Shown: positions 8,901-14,552 of the stretch, one piece after another
Layout of the letters: each line of letters starts with the position of its first letter
How positions within the stretch are numbered: position 1 is the stretch's first letter
Assembly: GCA_029959665.1 (NCBI GenBank)
Contig: JASCOI010000020.1
Coordinates: forward strand, 1 to 36,166
Origin: Microbacteriaceae bacterium PS02333
Lineage (GTDB): Bacteria > Actinomycetota > Actinomycetes > Actinomycetales > Microbacteriaceae
DNA length: 36,166 bases
Direction: 5' to 3'
Notes under the pieces: generated by a model
What the model was told of the DNA's origin: nothing
Database searches by the model: none
The model's input: the letters and a program-made list of their open reading frames with translations, nothing else
Program-made: the position numbers and the translations under genes

Positions 8901-9632
8901 GGGCGCGTGGCGCGCGCGGCGCCGGCGGACGCCGGCGGCCGCCAGGATCCGGGCCTTTGCGTCGCGGGCGACGGCCGCGACGGACTGTGCCTTGCGTGCG
9001 ACCTCGGCCTGGCGACCGAGGGGCTTCAGCTGACGCCGGATCTCACCGGCGAGGTCGGACAGACGCGTGAGGTTCGTCTGCATGGCGTCGAGCTTCCGGA
9101 GGGTCTTCTCCTTGCGTCGACGGTGCTTGAGGATGCCGGCCGCTTCCTCGATGAACCCGCGGCGGTCCTCCGGGGTCGCGTGCAGGACCTTGTCGAGCTG
9201 CCCCTGCCCGACGATGACGTGCATCTCCCGCCCGAGGCCGGTGTCCGAGAGCAGTTCCTGCACGTCGAGCAGACGGCAGTTCTCCCCGTTGATGGCGTAC
9301 TCGCTGCCGCCGTTCCGGAACAGCGTGCGGGAGATCGTCACCTCGCTGTAGTCGATCGGCAGGAGCCCGTCGGTGTTGTCGATCGTCAGGAGCACCTGCG
9401 CCCGGCCGAGCGGGCCACGGGTCGAGGTGCCGGCGAAGATGACGTCCTCCATCTTGCCGCCACGGAGGGTCTTCGCCCCCTGCTCCCCCATCACCCATGC
9501 GAGGGCGTCGACCACGTTGGACTTGCCGGAGCCGTTCGGGCCGACGATGCAGGTCACCCCTGGTTCGAACGCGAACGTCGTCGGTTGCGCGAAGGACTTG
9601 AACCCCTTGATGGTCAGGCTCTTCAAGTACAT
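5913..9632 (-). CDS. smc: Chromosome segregation protein SMC
   Basis: SMC is the ring-shaped ATPase that, with ScpA and ScpB, organises and segregates the chromosome. The 1239-residue protein has Walker A GPNGSGKS (31-38), long coiled coils, a Gly-rich hinge around residues 500-640, the signature LLSGGERS (SGGERS at about 1144) and Walker B FYIMDE (about 1167-1172). The ATG at 9632 has GGAG seven bases upstream. Two oddities: residues about 230-252 are Ala/Arg/Gly/Pro-rich (RRRRARHAPPAGAAGRK) instead of typical coiled coil, and an Asp/Val/Glu-rich insertion lies around 957-1010 near the second coil's end. It normally follows rnc-mutM; here the toxin-antitoxin insertion cuts that link, so it needs its own promoter. 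TAGCCT on the minus strand (9696-9701) is a possible -10 box. Confidence 0.96.
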   Translation of the reverse strand: MYLKSLTIKGFKSFAQPTTFAFEPGVTCIVGPNGSGKSNVVDALAWVMGEQGAKTLRGGKMEDVIFAGTSTRGPLGRAQVLLTIDNTDGLLPIDYSEVTISRTLFRNGGSEYAINGENCRLLDVQELLSDTGLGREMHVIVGQGQLDKVLHATPEDRRGFIEEAAGILKHRRRKEKTLRKLDAMQTNLTRLSDLAGEIRRQLKPLGRQAEVARKAQSVAAVARDAKARILAAAGVRRRRARHAPPAGAAGRKSERIVLTERLDQTRARQQHVEQSMVGDDVDRARTVVHRLESVQERLRGLSSLANQRLMLLAQQSDAPQQGPTITTEQVAGVRAEGDRLDAQATAMQQGMAAAAERVLQARATLDALDERIAAQAALVSQHDLDAERLASAVDVARSKRGSAVADRERRERALTEATERSRIAEAALADVGTDPSADTDADALQTALDAARERLERTQTARDELRDRLHGMERERDALDARVAALGMSIDVRDGSQALIEAGRAGIVGRLADHLSVTAGFEAAIAAALDGLADAVLAEDRAAALDAVAHARAEDIGRIDVVVADAAGTAAGSAVPAGVRRALDLVSGPPALSAILADTLVADSDDVDLEAVLTAAPQATVVTRSGDLVRAVRVTGGGERTTSRIELVAERDDAVTRRDAIATAAAELATSLQAARTDVDDARRAADDADRTSRAHAAAVAEYDRTSASVRAKAENAVAEVERLRAALGETDGAVESAERVLAEAEQAQQEHAVAPRPTVDATERPGLQEALEAARAAEIEQRIQIDTVRERARAERSRADQLDRQLEAERAAAEEAARLAVIRRGQMATAESVLADLPEVLGAVDRSLAEARVQLATAESERSKRNTELQTIRNEERELRDRLQSITDGVHSLEMEIYEKKLHVSGVLDRAQSELGLVEAVLVAEYGPDVPVPVDVLIDPRVLARKHRDAERAAADAAAVAPDEDVDVDHVDSVEDDVDVDVPELVDAESTLPGGPALPEFDATDDVDLTEVETVPYVRAEQERRLKAAERDLGQLGKVNPLALEEFQALEQRHAFLAEQLEDLQKTRTDLMTIIEELDAKMQTIFESAFNDTREAFDVIFPILFPGGSGSITLTDPTDLLGTGIDVQVKPAGKKIDRLTLLSGGERSLAAVALLVAIFTARPSPFYIMDEVEAALDDANLGRLLTVFERLREASQLIVITHQKRTMEIADALYGVSMRQDGVSAVVGQRVQRRDAAA

Positions 9633-9698
9633 GGCGGTCTCCGGGTGTGTCGCTCGTCGCGCTGCTCGCTGGCTGATGTCTCGCTGTTCGGCGTCAGG

Positions 9699-9741
9699 CT
9701 AACGCCTGCGAGCGCGCGGACGCGGCTGGCACACGGGGCAG
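9699..9741 (-). pseudogene. Displaced original 3' end of mutM
   Basis: Read on the minus strand, 9740 to 9699 encodes CPVCQPRPRARRR followed by a TAG stop, in the same frame as the zinc-finger tail of the intact mutM (CPVCQPRPRRRRPI then stop). The first 28 bases (9714-9741) are identical to 11335-11362. This is the tail mutM had before the toxin-antitoxin cassette was inserted; it is now cut off from the gene and lies just upstream of smc. Confidence 0.85.
9714..9741 (+). repeat. Left 28-bp direct repeat (att-like) of the toxin-antitoxin insertion
   Basis: Perfect 28-bp match to 11335-11362, starting GCGCGGACGCGG and ending CACACGGGGCAG. Sequence similarity stops sharply at both ends. The two copies bracket 1,593 bases holding only the toxin-antitoxin pair. 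The pattern is that of a site-specific integration or recombination at the mutM 3' end, although no integrase gene lies between the repeats. Confidence 0.85.
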
Positions 9742-9805
9742 CCGACACATCGTCCCCCGGCGCCGCGCTCCAATCTGACGCGAACGGGTAGCGAACTGGC
9801 GCACC

Positions 9806-9838
9806 TCTCGTTACACTGATCGCACGGATGTAACGAGA
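9806..9838 (+). promoter_or_regulatory. Inverted-repeat operator upstream of the toxin-antitoxin genes
   Basis: TCTCGTTACA (9806-9815) and TGTAACGAGA (9829-9838) are perfect 10-base inverted arms separated by 13 bases. The repeat ends 15 bases before the toxin start. Antitoxins of the HigA type usually repress their own operon through such a site, so this is a likely operator for the downstream XRE protein. That assignment is inference. Confidence 0.6.
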
Positions 9839-9853
9839 TCGGTGACACCCAGC

Positions 9854-10162
9854 GTGGAAGTTCGGTACGAGGACAAAAAGCTTGAGAAGCTCTGCATCGA
9901 CGAGCGCGAGATGCGCAGGAAGCGCGCTGACATTGCAGACAAGCTTCAACTTCGCGTCAATGCTCTGAAGACCGCCAAATCGGTGGAGCACCTCCTCGTT
10001 CACGATCCACTCGGCAGGTGGCACCAGCTGAGCGAGAACCTCAACGGACTGTGGGCAGGGAGACTGAGCCCGAACTTTCGGCTCCTCGTCCGACCAGAGG
10101 AGTCCGATGACCCGCGCCTCGCTGTCACGGTAACCGTGATCGACATCGACGACTACCACTAG
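9854..10162 (+). CDS. RelE/HigB-family toxin of a type II toxin-antitoxin system
   Basis: The protein (102 residues) resembles the RelE/HigB superfamily in the form once called proteic killer protein. Members are small mRNA interferases that cleave transcripts at the ribosome. Recognisable features are the N-terminal EVRYEDKKLEKLCIDE, the central strand segment RWHQLSENLNGLWAGRLSPNFRLLV and the C-terminal VIDIDDYH. The GTG at 9854 gives the family N terminus (MEVRY); an in-frame GTG at 9842 would add four residues. Neither has a convincing ribosome binding site, so the mRNA may be leaderless. It precedes the antitoxin by 12 bases, the usual HigBA order (toxin first). Base composition is lower in GC than the surrounding genes, in line with transfer. 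Confidence 0.85.
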   Translation: MEVRYEDKKLEKLCIDEREMRRKRADIADKLQLRVNALKTAKSVEHLLVHDPLGRWHQLSENLNGLWAGRLSPNFRLLVRPEESDDPRLAVTVTVIDIDDYH

Positions 10163-10174
10163 GAAGGAGACGCC

Positions 10175-11320
10175 ATGATCGCGACCAACTATGCCGTTGC
10201 TCCGGGAGCGTATCTGGAGGAATGGATAGACGAAGAGGGCCTATCTCAGCAACAGGTGGCTGACCTATTGGGCAGCAGTCGCAAGCTCGTCAATGAGATT
10301 GTAAACGGCCATGCCCCCATCACTAGTGAAACCGCGCGACGCCTGGAACGGGTTGTAGGAATTCCAGCCGAGTCCTGGCTGCAGTACGAGGCAGCCTTCC
10401 GGGCAGACCTCGCGCGTATCACCGACGAACAGAATTTGGCCGCACACGTCGATCAGATTGATTCGAGCGCCGCTGCCTATCTGCGTAGCATCGGTGCAAC
10501 TCATGCGACGCGACGGGAACCTGGCCTGCTCGTATCAGACTTTTTGAAGTTCCATCGATGCGGCACATGGGAGGCTTACGAGCATCTTCACGAGAGAGCA
10601 TCCAGGGGAGATTACGCCCTAGCTGCCCTCAAAGAATCAGGTGCATCGATCAACGAAACGGTCCTGACAAGCTGGCTCCGAGCTGCGGAGCTCGCGGAGC
10701 CCTTCGAACGCGGGCGGCACTACCACTACTCGCCGGAGAGCTTGAGATCTGCGCTGCCAAAACTCAGGCGCCGAGCAGCAGCACCGGACGCTTCACTTCT
10801 TGCAGACGTGTCCGAAATCCTGGCGAGGGCCGGAGTGGTATTCATGGTCGTCGAGCCGCCAAAGAAGTTCCCGCTTCTAGGGATGACTCGATGGATAGAT
10901 AAGAAGGTCCCCGTGATCCAGCAGACCGGTCGCTGGGGCAAGGACGGCTTCGTGATCTGGACTCTGTTTCACGAAATTGGGCATGTCCTTAATGACCCTC
11001 GCGGCGAGATGCATCTCGAATTCAGCACGGAGAAGAAGCGAAATTCATCCGCGGAGAAAGCCGCAAATAAGTTCGCGATGGATATTTTATTCGGGGAGCA
11101 AGGTATCGAACCATTTCGAGGCCTTACAAGAGATCGTGACATCGAGGACGCGGCTCGGATCCTGGGCATATCTCCCGGCGTCGCAGTGCACCAATTGCAC
11201 AGACGCCGACTGCTCGATTACCAATTCGGCAATCGGCTCTGCGTAGATCTTGCGGGAACATTCGTCTCACAACGGATATCGCTCAAAGCTCAGGACGCCA
11301 AGCCTACCCGAATGACCTAA
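10175..11320 (+). CDS. HigA-like antitoxin with C-terminal ImmA/IrrE metallopeptidase domain
   Basis: The 381-residue protein joins two domains. Residues about 12-70 form an XRE helix-turn-helix (LSQQQVADLLGSSRKLVNEIVNG), typical of HigA. Residues about 205-310 form an ImmA/IrrE zinc peptidase with HEIGH (266-270) and a likely third ligand E294 in AEKAANKFA. The known antitoxin role is to bind and neutralise the toxin and repress the operon; ImmA/IrrE peptidases cleave repressors in response to stress. The fusion suggests regulated, possibly self-directed proteolysis, which is inference. ATG 10175 has a strong AAGGAG site. The gene is about four times longer than a minimal HigA. Its TAA overlaps the convergent mutM stop by 3 bases (11318-11319 and neighbours). 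Confidence 0.88.
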   Translation: MIATNYAVAPGAYLEEWIDEEGLSQQQVADLLGSSRKLVNEIVNGHAPITSETARRLERVVGIPAESWLQYEAAFRADLARITDEQNLAAHVDQIDSSAAAYLRSIGATHATRREPGLLVSDFLKFHRCGTWEAYEHLHERASRGDYALAALKESGASINETVLTSWLRAAELAEPFERGRHYHYSPESLRSALPKLRRRAAAPDASLLADVSEILARAGVVFMVVEPPKKFPLLGMTRWIDKKVPVIQQTGRWGKDGFVIWTLFHEIGHVLNDPRGEMHLEFSTEKKRNSSAEKAANKFAMDILFGEQGIEPFRGLTRDRDIEDAARILGISPGVAVHQLHRRRLLDYQFGNRLCVDLAGTFVSQRISLKAQDAKPTRMT

Positions 11321-12291
11321 ATAGGCCTCCGGCGGCGCGGACGCGGCTGGCACACGGGGCAGATGTGGCTGGATCGGTTCATGAAGGCCTCGCGCACGAT
11401 CGTCGTGCCGCACCGCGGGCACGGCTTCCCCTGCTGTCCGTAGACGTTGAGCCGCTGCGAGAAGTAGCCGGACTGACCGTTCACGTTGACGTACTGGGCG
11501 TCGAAGCTCGTCCCGCCGTCCTCGAGTGCCCGCGCGAGCACGCTGCGGACCTCGTCGAGGAGCAGCTGCACCGATGCCCGGGGCAGGCGGTCCGCCGGGC
11601 GGTCGTAGTGGAGCTTCGCCGCCCACAGCGACTCGTCGGCGTAGATGTTGCCGATGCCGCTCACGACGCCCTGGTCGAGCAGCACCCGCTTGATGCCGCT
11701 TGAACGCTTCCGCGCCATCTGCACGAACCGGTCGTCGTCGAACGCGGGGTCGAGCGGGTCGCGGGCGATGTGGGAGACCTGGGTCGGGATGCTCCGACGC
11801 CATGGGGCATCGGGCTGTCGGTCGTCCACGACGCCGGCGAACCCGGCGGGCGCGCCGTCGATCGTGGGCACCATCGCGTCGATCGCCATCGAGCCGAACG
11901 TGCGCTGGTCCACGAACTCGAGCTCGACGGGAGACTCCTGCGCGCCGTCGCGGGCCGACCCGCCGGGCTGGACGTCGATGACGATGCGGCGGTGCTTCGC
12001 CGCCGGACGGTCGCGGCCGAGCAGGATCTGTCCGCTCATGCCGAGGTGTGCCACGAGCGCTTCGGCCCGGCCGTCGGCACCCGGCTCGGCGAGCGGGAGC
12101 CAGATGAACTTGCCGCGGCGGACGGCTGCGGCGATGGTCCTGCCTGTCAGGCGGTGCGCGAAGTCTTCGGCGGGGCCGTCGTGGCGGGTGAGGGCCCGCT
12201 CGTCGGCGACGTGGACGGCGAGGACCCGGGCGCCGCTGACCGCGGGTTCGAGGCCGGCGCGGACGACCTCGACCTCGGGGAGTTCGGGCAC
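11317..12291 (-). CDS. mutM: Formamidopyrimidine-DNA glycosylase MutM (Fpg)
   Basis: MutM removes oxidised purines such as 8-oxoguanine and nicks the abasic site in base excision repair. After the start (GTG, 12291) the protein reads PELPEVEVVR, with the catalytic N-terminal proline and glutamate. Also visible are the helix-two-turn-helix region KRVLLDQGVVSGIGNIYADESLW and a zinc finger built from CPRCG and CPVCQ. The 324-residue length is slightly above usual because of a loop around residues 100-150. The last five residues (RRRPI) come from the inserted cassette: the original tail ARRR and stop now lies at 9699-9741. All zinc ligands are kept, so activity should be intact. It begins three bases after rnc ends, in the rpmF-rnc-mutM run. 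Confidence 0.96.
   Translation of the reverse strand: MPELPEVEVVRAGLEPAVSGARVLAVHVADERALTRHDGPAEDFAHRLTGRTIAAAVRRGKFIWLPLAEPGADGRAEALVAHLGMSGQILLGRDRPAAKHRRIVIDVQPGGSARDGAQESPVELEFVDQRTFGSMAIDAMVPTIDGAPAGFAGVVDDRQPDAPWRRSIPTQVSHIARDPLDPAFDDDRFVQMARKRSSGIKRVLLDQGVVSGIGNIYADESLWAAKLHYDRPADRLPRASVQLLLDEVRSVLARALEDGGTSFDAQYVNVNGQSGYFSQRLNVYGQQGKPCPRCGTTIVREAFMNRSSHICPVCQPRPRRRRPI
11335..11362 (+). repeat. Right 28-bp direct repeat (att-like), inside mutM
   Basis: Perfect copy of 9714-9741, lying inside mutM codons for CPVCQPRPR. Because the target duplication preserves the coding frame, insertion at this site regenerates a working gene end. Confidence 0.85.
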
Positions 12292-12294
12292 GCG

Positions 12295-13125
12295 CTAGGA
12301 CCCGGCGGGCTCTGCGGCGCCGGCGGGCTCTGCCGCGCGGTCCGGCGCCGCCGCGCCGTCCGGCACCGCCGCGCGGTCCGGCACCGTCGTCGTGCTGTCG
12401 TCGGTGCTGCGGCCGGAGAGGCGCGTCCAGGCGTCCAGCGCCGCGGCCATCTCGGCGGTCTTCTTGCTCGACCCGGAGCCCGAGGCGATGTCCTCGCCCT
12501 GCAGCACGACGGTGGCGTGGAAGGTCTTGTCGTGGTCGGGGCCCTCTTCGGTGACCCGGTAGGCCGGGTTGCCGAGGGTCAGCGACGACGCGAGCTCCTG
12601 CAGGCTCGTCTTCGGGTCCATCGCGGCACCGAAGCGGTCGGGGTCGATGAGCAGCGGCTCCACCAGGCGGAGGACGAGCGCGGTCGCTTCGTCGGGCCCG
12701 GCGGAGAGGTAGGTCGCGCCGATGACGGCTTCGACGGTGTCGGCGAGGATCGACGACTTGTCACGGCCGCCGGTCAGTTCTTCGCCCTTGCCGAGCCGCA
12801 GGTAGGCGCCGAGGCCGTTGAGCCGGGCGATCTCCGCGAGGGCGACCGTCGAGACGAGGCTCGCCCGGCGCTTGGCCAGGTCGCCTTCGTCGAGGTCCGG
12901 GAAGTCGCGGTAGAGCTTCACCGTCACGGCCTGTCCGAGGATGGAGTCACCGAGGAACTCGAGGCGTTCGTTGTGCCCGATGCCGCCGTGCTCGTACGCG
13001 AACGAGCGGTGCGTCAGGGCGAGTTGGAGCAGCTCCGGGGACACGTCGACCCGGAGCAGTGCACGCAGACGAGCGACGTCCGACCCCGCGGGGTTGGACC
13101 TCGCGGAGCCGGACGTCGCTGCCAT
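12295..13125 (-). CDS. rnc: Ribonuclease III
   Basis: RNase III cuts double-stranded RNA, including the rRNA precursor stems. The 276-residue protein has the signature NERLEFLGDS with its catalytic acidic residues, a second acidic cluster at DTVEAVIGA, and a C-terminal dsRNA-binding domain (PKTSLQELASSL ... GSGSSKKTAEMAAALDAW). Beyond the usual end, about 40 residues form a low-complexity Ala/Pro/Asp tail with near-repeats of PDRAA and EPAGA, mirrored in the DNA as imperfect GC-rich repeats at 12300-12380. The tail's role is unknown. It lies between rpmF and mutM with gaps of 13 and 3 bases. Confidence 0.96.
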   Translation of the reverse strand: MAATSGSARSNPAGSDVARLRALLRVDVSPELLQLALTHRSFAYEHGGIGHNERLEFLGDSILGQAVTVKLYRDFPDLDEGDLAKRRASLVSTVALAEIARLNGLGAYLRLGKGEELTGGRDKSSILADTVEAVIGATYLSAGPDEATALVLRLVEPLLIDPDRFGAAMDPKTSLQELASSLTLGNPAYRVTEEGPDHDKTFHATVVLQGEDIASGSGSSKKTAEMAAALDAWTRLSGRSTDDSTTTVPDRAAVPDGAAAPDRAAEPAGAAEPAGS

Positions 13126-13138
13126 GCGTGCTACCGGA

Positions 13139-13342
13139 TCAGACGTCGGCGACCTTGCGGCCCTTGTACTCCATGTACAGGGCGGTGCCGGCCGAGTCCT
13201 CGACGACCTTCGCGCGGTGCGGGAGGCTGTAGGTGACCTTGCCGTTCTCGATCGTCTTCACGAGCTGGACCGGCGCGGCCTTCCACTGCGAACGACGGGC
13301 GTGCGTGTTGGCACGGGACTGCTTGCGCTTGGGAACGGCCAT
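13139..13342 (-). CDS. rpmF: 50S ribosomal protein L32
   Basis: L32 is a small protein of the large ribosomal subunit. The 67 residues start with [20 protein letters not shown], the conserved L32 N terminus. There is no CXXC zinc ribbon, so this is a zinc-independent form, as is usual in actinobacteria. An AAGAGA-like ribosome binding site precedes the ATG. It follows the YceD/DUF177 gene, an arrangement conserved in many bacteria, and starts the rpmF-rnc-mutM run. Confidence 0.97.
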   Translation of the reverse strand: MAVPKRKQSRANTHARRSQWKAAPVQLVKTIENGKVTYSLPHRAKVVEDSAGTALYMEYKGRKVADV

Positions 13343-13399
13343 GGTGGTTCTCTTTCGGTTGGTCGGTGGTCAGTCGGTGGAGGTGCTGTGAGCGCAGTG

Positions 13400-13455
13400 C
13401 TCGGTCTTCAGCTGTCGTACTCGGTCTTCAGCTGTCGTACCCGGTCAGCTGTCGT
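13400..13455 (-). repeat. 20-bp tandem repeats copying the yceD stop region
   Basis: Two perfect 20-bp copies (13400-13419 and 13420-13439) follow a third, shorter copy that contains the yceD stop codon. On the minus strand each reads TACGACAGCTGAAGACCGAG, and the yceD end reads GAACGACAGCTGA. The end of the gene appears to have been duplicated downstream by slippage, so each copy brings another TGA. Function, if any, is unclear. Confidence 0.75.
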
Positions 13456-13972
13456 TCTCGTCGAACGTCAGTCCGTCGAGCGCAGCCCAGCGGGGATCCG
13501 TCGGCTCGGGAGCCGTGCGCCCCGTGTCTGCCAGGCGCTCACCCGTCACCGGGTCGAGTCCTGGGCAGTCCGGTCGGCAGACCGGCTGGAACGGCAGTGA
13601 CAGCACCACCGCGTCTCGAACGACCGGTTCAGAATCCACGTGGTCTTCGTGAACATGGAAGTCGAAATCCTCCGAGGCATCATACGCGAACAGCTCGGCG
13701 AAATCGACTTCGACCGGTTCGCTGATGTCGATGAGGCAGCGCGAGCACTGCCCGGTGGCCTCTGCGGAAGCATGCCCGGAGACGAGCACGCCCTCGTGGA
13801 GGCCCTCGAGCCGGAGCTCGATGTGGATCGGAGCACCCTCGCGAACGGCCACGACCCCTGCCCCGAGGGTCTCGGGGACGGTGATGTCGAGCGTGTGCTC
13901 GCGCATCTCGCCCGGGCGGTGCGCGAGGTCACGCACGCGCAGGGCGTAGGGGCTGTTCACGGGGGAAGACAC
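13445..13972 (-). CDS. YceD/DUF177 family protein
   Basis: DUF177 (YceD) proteins are encoded next to rpmF in most bacteria and have been linked to 23S rRNA or ribosome assembly; the exact activity is not settled. The 175-residue protein has the family pattern: a CSRCL motif (from GQCSRCLIDI) near the middle and a second metal-like pair CRPDCPGLDP near residue 140, followed by the DPRWAALDGL ending. The GTG at 13972 was chosen: it starts SSPVNSPYALRVRDLAHRPGEM, the family N terminus, and lies 8 bases after TAGGAT (13981-13986), a likely -10 box, so the transcript may be nearly leaderless. It leads the rpmF-rnc-mutM run. Confidence 0.93.
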   Translation of the reverse strand: MSSPVNSPYALRVRDLAHRPGEMREHTLDITVPETLGAGVVAVREGAPIHIELRLEGLHEGVLVSGHASAEATGQCSRCLIDISEPVEVDFAELFAYDASEDFDFHVHEDHVDSEPVVRDAVVLSLPFQPVCRPDCPGLDPVTGERLADTGRTAPEPTDPRWAALDGLTFDENDS

Positions 13973-14030
13973 GATCGACCATCCTAGCGCGGACAACGGC
14001 TGACGTCGAGGAGCGCGCTGCCGTGTCGTC

Positions 14031-14522
14031 TCAGCCGACGGCGTTCCGGAGTGCTTGGTCGACCACGGCGGGCACGTACGGCGATACGTCACCGCCGAGC
14101 GTCGCCACCTGCCGGATGAGCGAGCTCGAGACGTGGGCGCGCGACGCCTCGGGCAGCAGGAACACCGTCTCGACGTCGGCGAGGTGCCGGTTCATGATCG
14201 CCATCGGGGTCTCGTACGCGACGTCCTCGCCCGAGCGGACGCCCTTCACCAGGACCGTCGCGCCGACCTGCCGGCAGTAGTCGACGAGGAGTCCGGCGGT
14301 CCACTCCCCGACCCGGATGTTCGCCGGCGCGCCTGTCTCGGCCAACGACTCCTCGATCAGCCGGACACGGTCGACGGCGTCGAACATCGCGGTCTTCTTG
14401 TCGGGGTTGTGCACGACGAGGACGTGGACCTCGTCGAAGAGTCCTGCCGCCCGGCCGATCACGTCGAGGTGCCCGAGGGTCACGGGGTCGAAGGAGCCGG
14501 GGACGACCGCGATCTGCGTCAT
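14031..14522 (-). CDS. coaD: Pantetheine-phosphate adenylyltransferase
   Basis: CoaD catalyses the fourth step of coenzyme A synthesis, joining 4'-phosphopantetheine and ATP to give dephospho-CoA. The 163-residue length is typical. Nucleotidyltransferase motifs are clear: [10 protein letters not shown] (9-18), with the catalytic TxGH, and the later [19 protein letters not shown] is the characteristic central segment. The ATG at 14522 follows TATCGT (14530-14535) by 7 bases, pointing to a leaderless mRNA. It stands downstream of recG by 30 bases on the same strand, a gene order common in actinobacteria. Confidence 0.97.
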   Translation of the reverse strand: MTQIAVVPGSFDPVTLGHLDVIGRAAGLFDEVHVLVVHNPDKKTAMFDAVDRVRLIEESLAETGAPANIRVGEWTAGLLVDYCRQVGATVLVKGVRSGEDVAYETPMAIMNRHLADVETVFLLPEASRAHVSSSLIRQVATLGGDVSPYVPAVVDQALRNAVG

Positions 14523-14552
14523 ACCCGCGACGATACCTGGCCCGCGACCGGT

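Larger units (their letters stand above)
9742..11334 (+). mobile_element. HigBA-like cassette inserted at the mutM 3' end
   Basis: Between the two 28-bp repeats lies a segment with visibly lower GC and looser codon use than its neighbours (for example GATATTTTATTC near 11081). It holds a complete two-gene toxin-antitoxin module on the plus strand, opposite to the flanking mutM and smc. The right edge supplies a replacement 3' end to mutM (RRRPI and a new TAG), so the target gene stays functional. No recombinase is present; it may be a relic of a larger element, a passive cassette mobilised in trans, or a product of homologous exchange. Confidence 0.7.

Noticed and set aside
6024-9791. A 1255-codon plus-strand open frame opposite smc
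   Set aside because: Its product is a Gly/Arg/Asp/Leu-rich mirror with no domain; smc on the other strand has complete motifs. High GC keeps antisense frames open.
9623-10159. A 178-codon minus-strand frame opposite the toxin gene
   Set aside because: It spans the insertion boundary and smc start and has no motif; the plus-strand toxin-antitoxin pair explains the region.
9742-11334. Reading the toxin-antitoxin segment as a full integrative element or prophage
   Set aside because: It holds only two genes, with no integrase, excisionase or replication gene; only the cassette and its repeat edges are supported.
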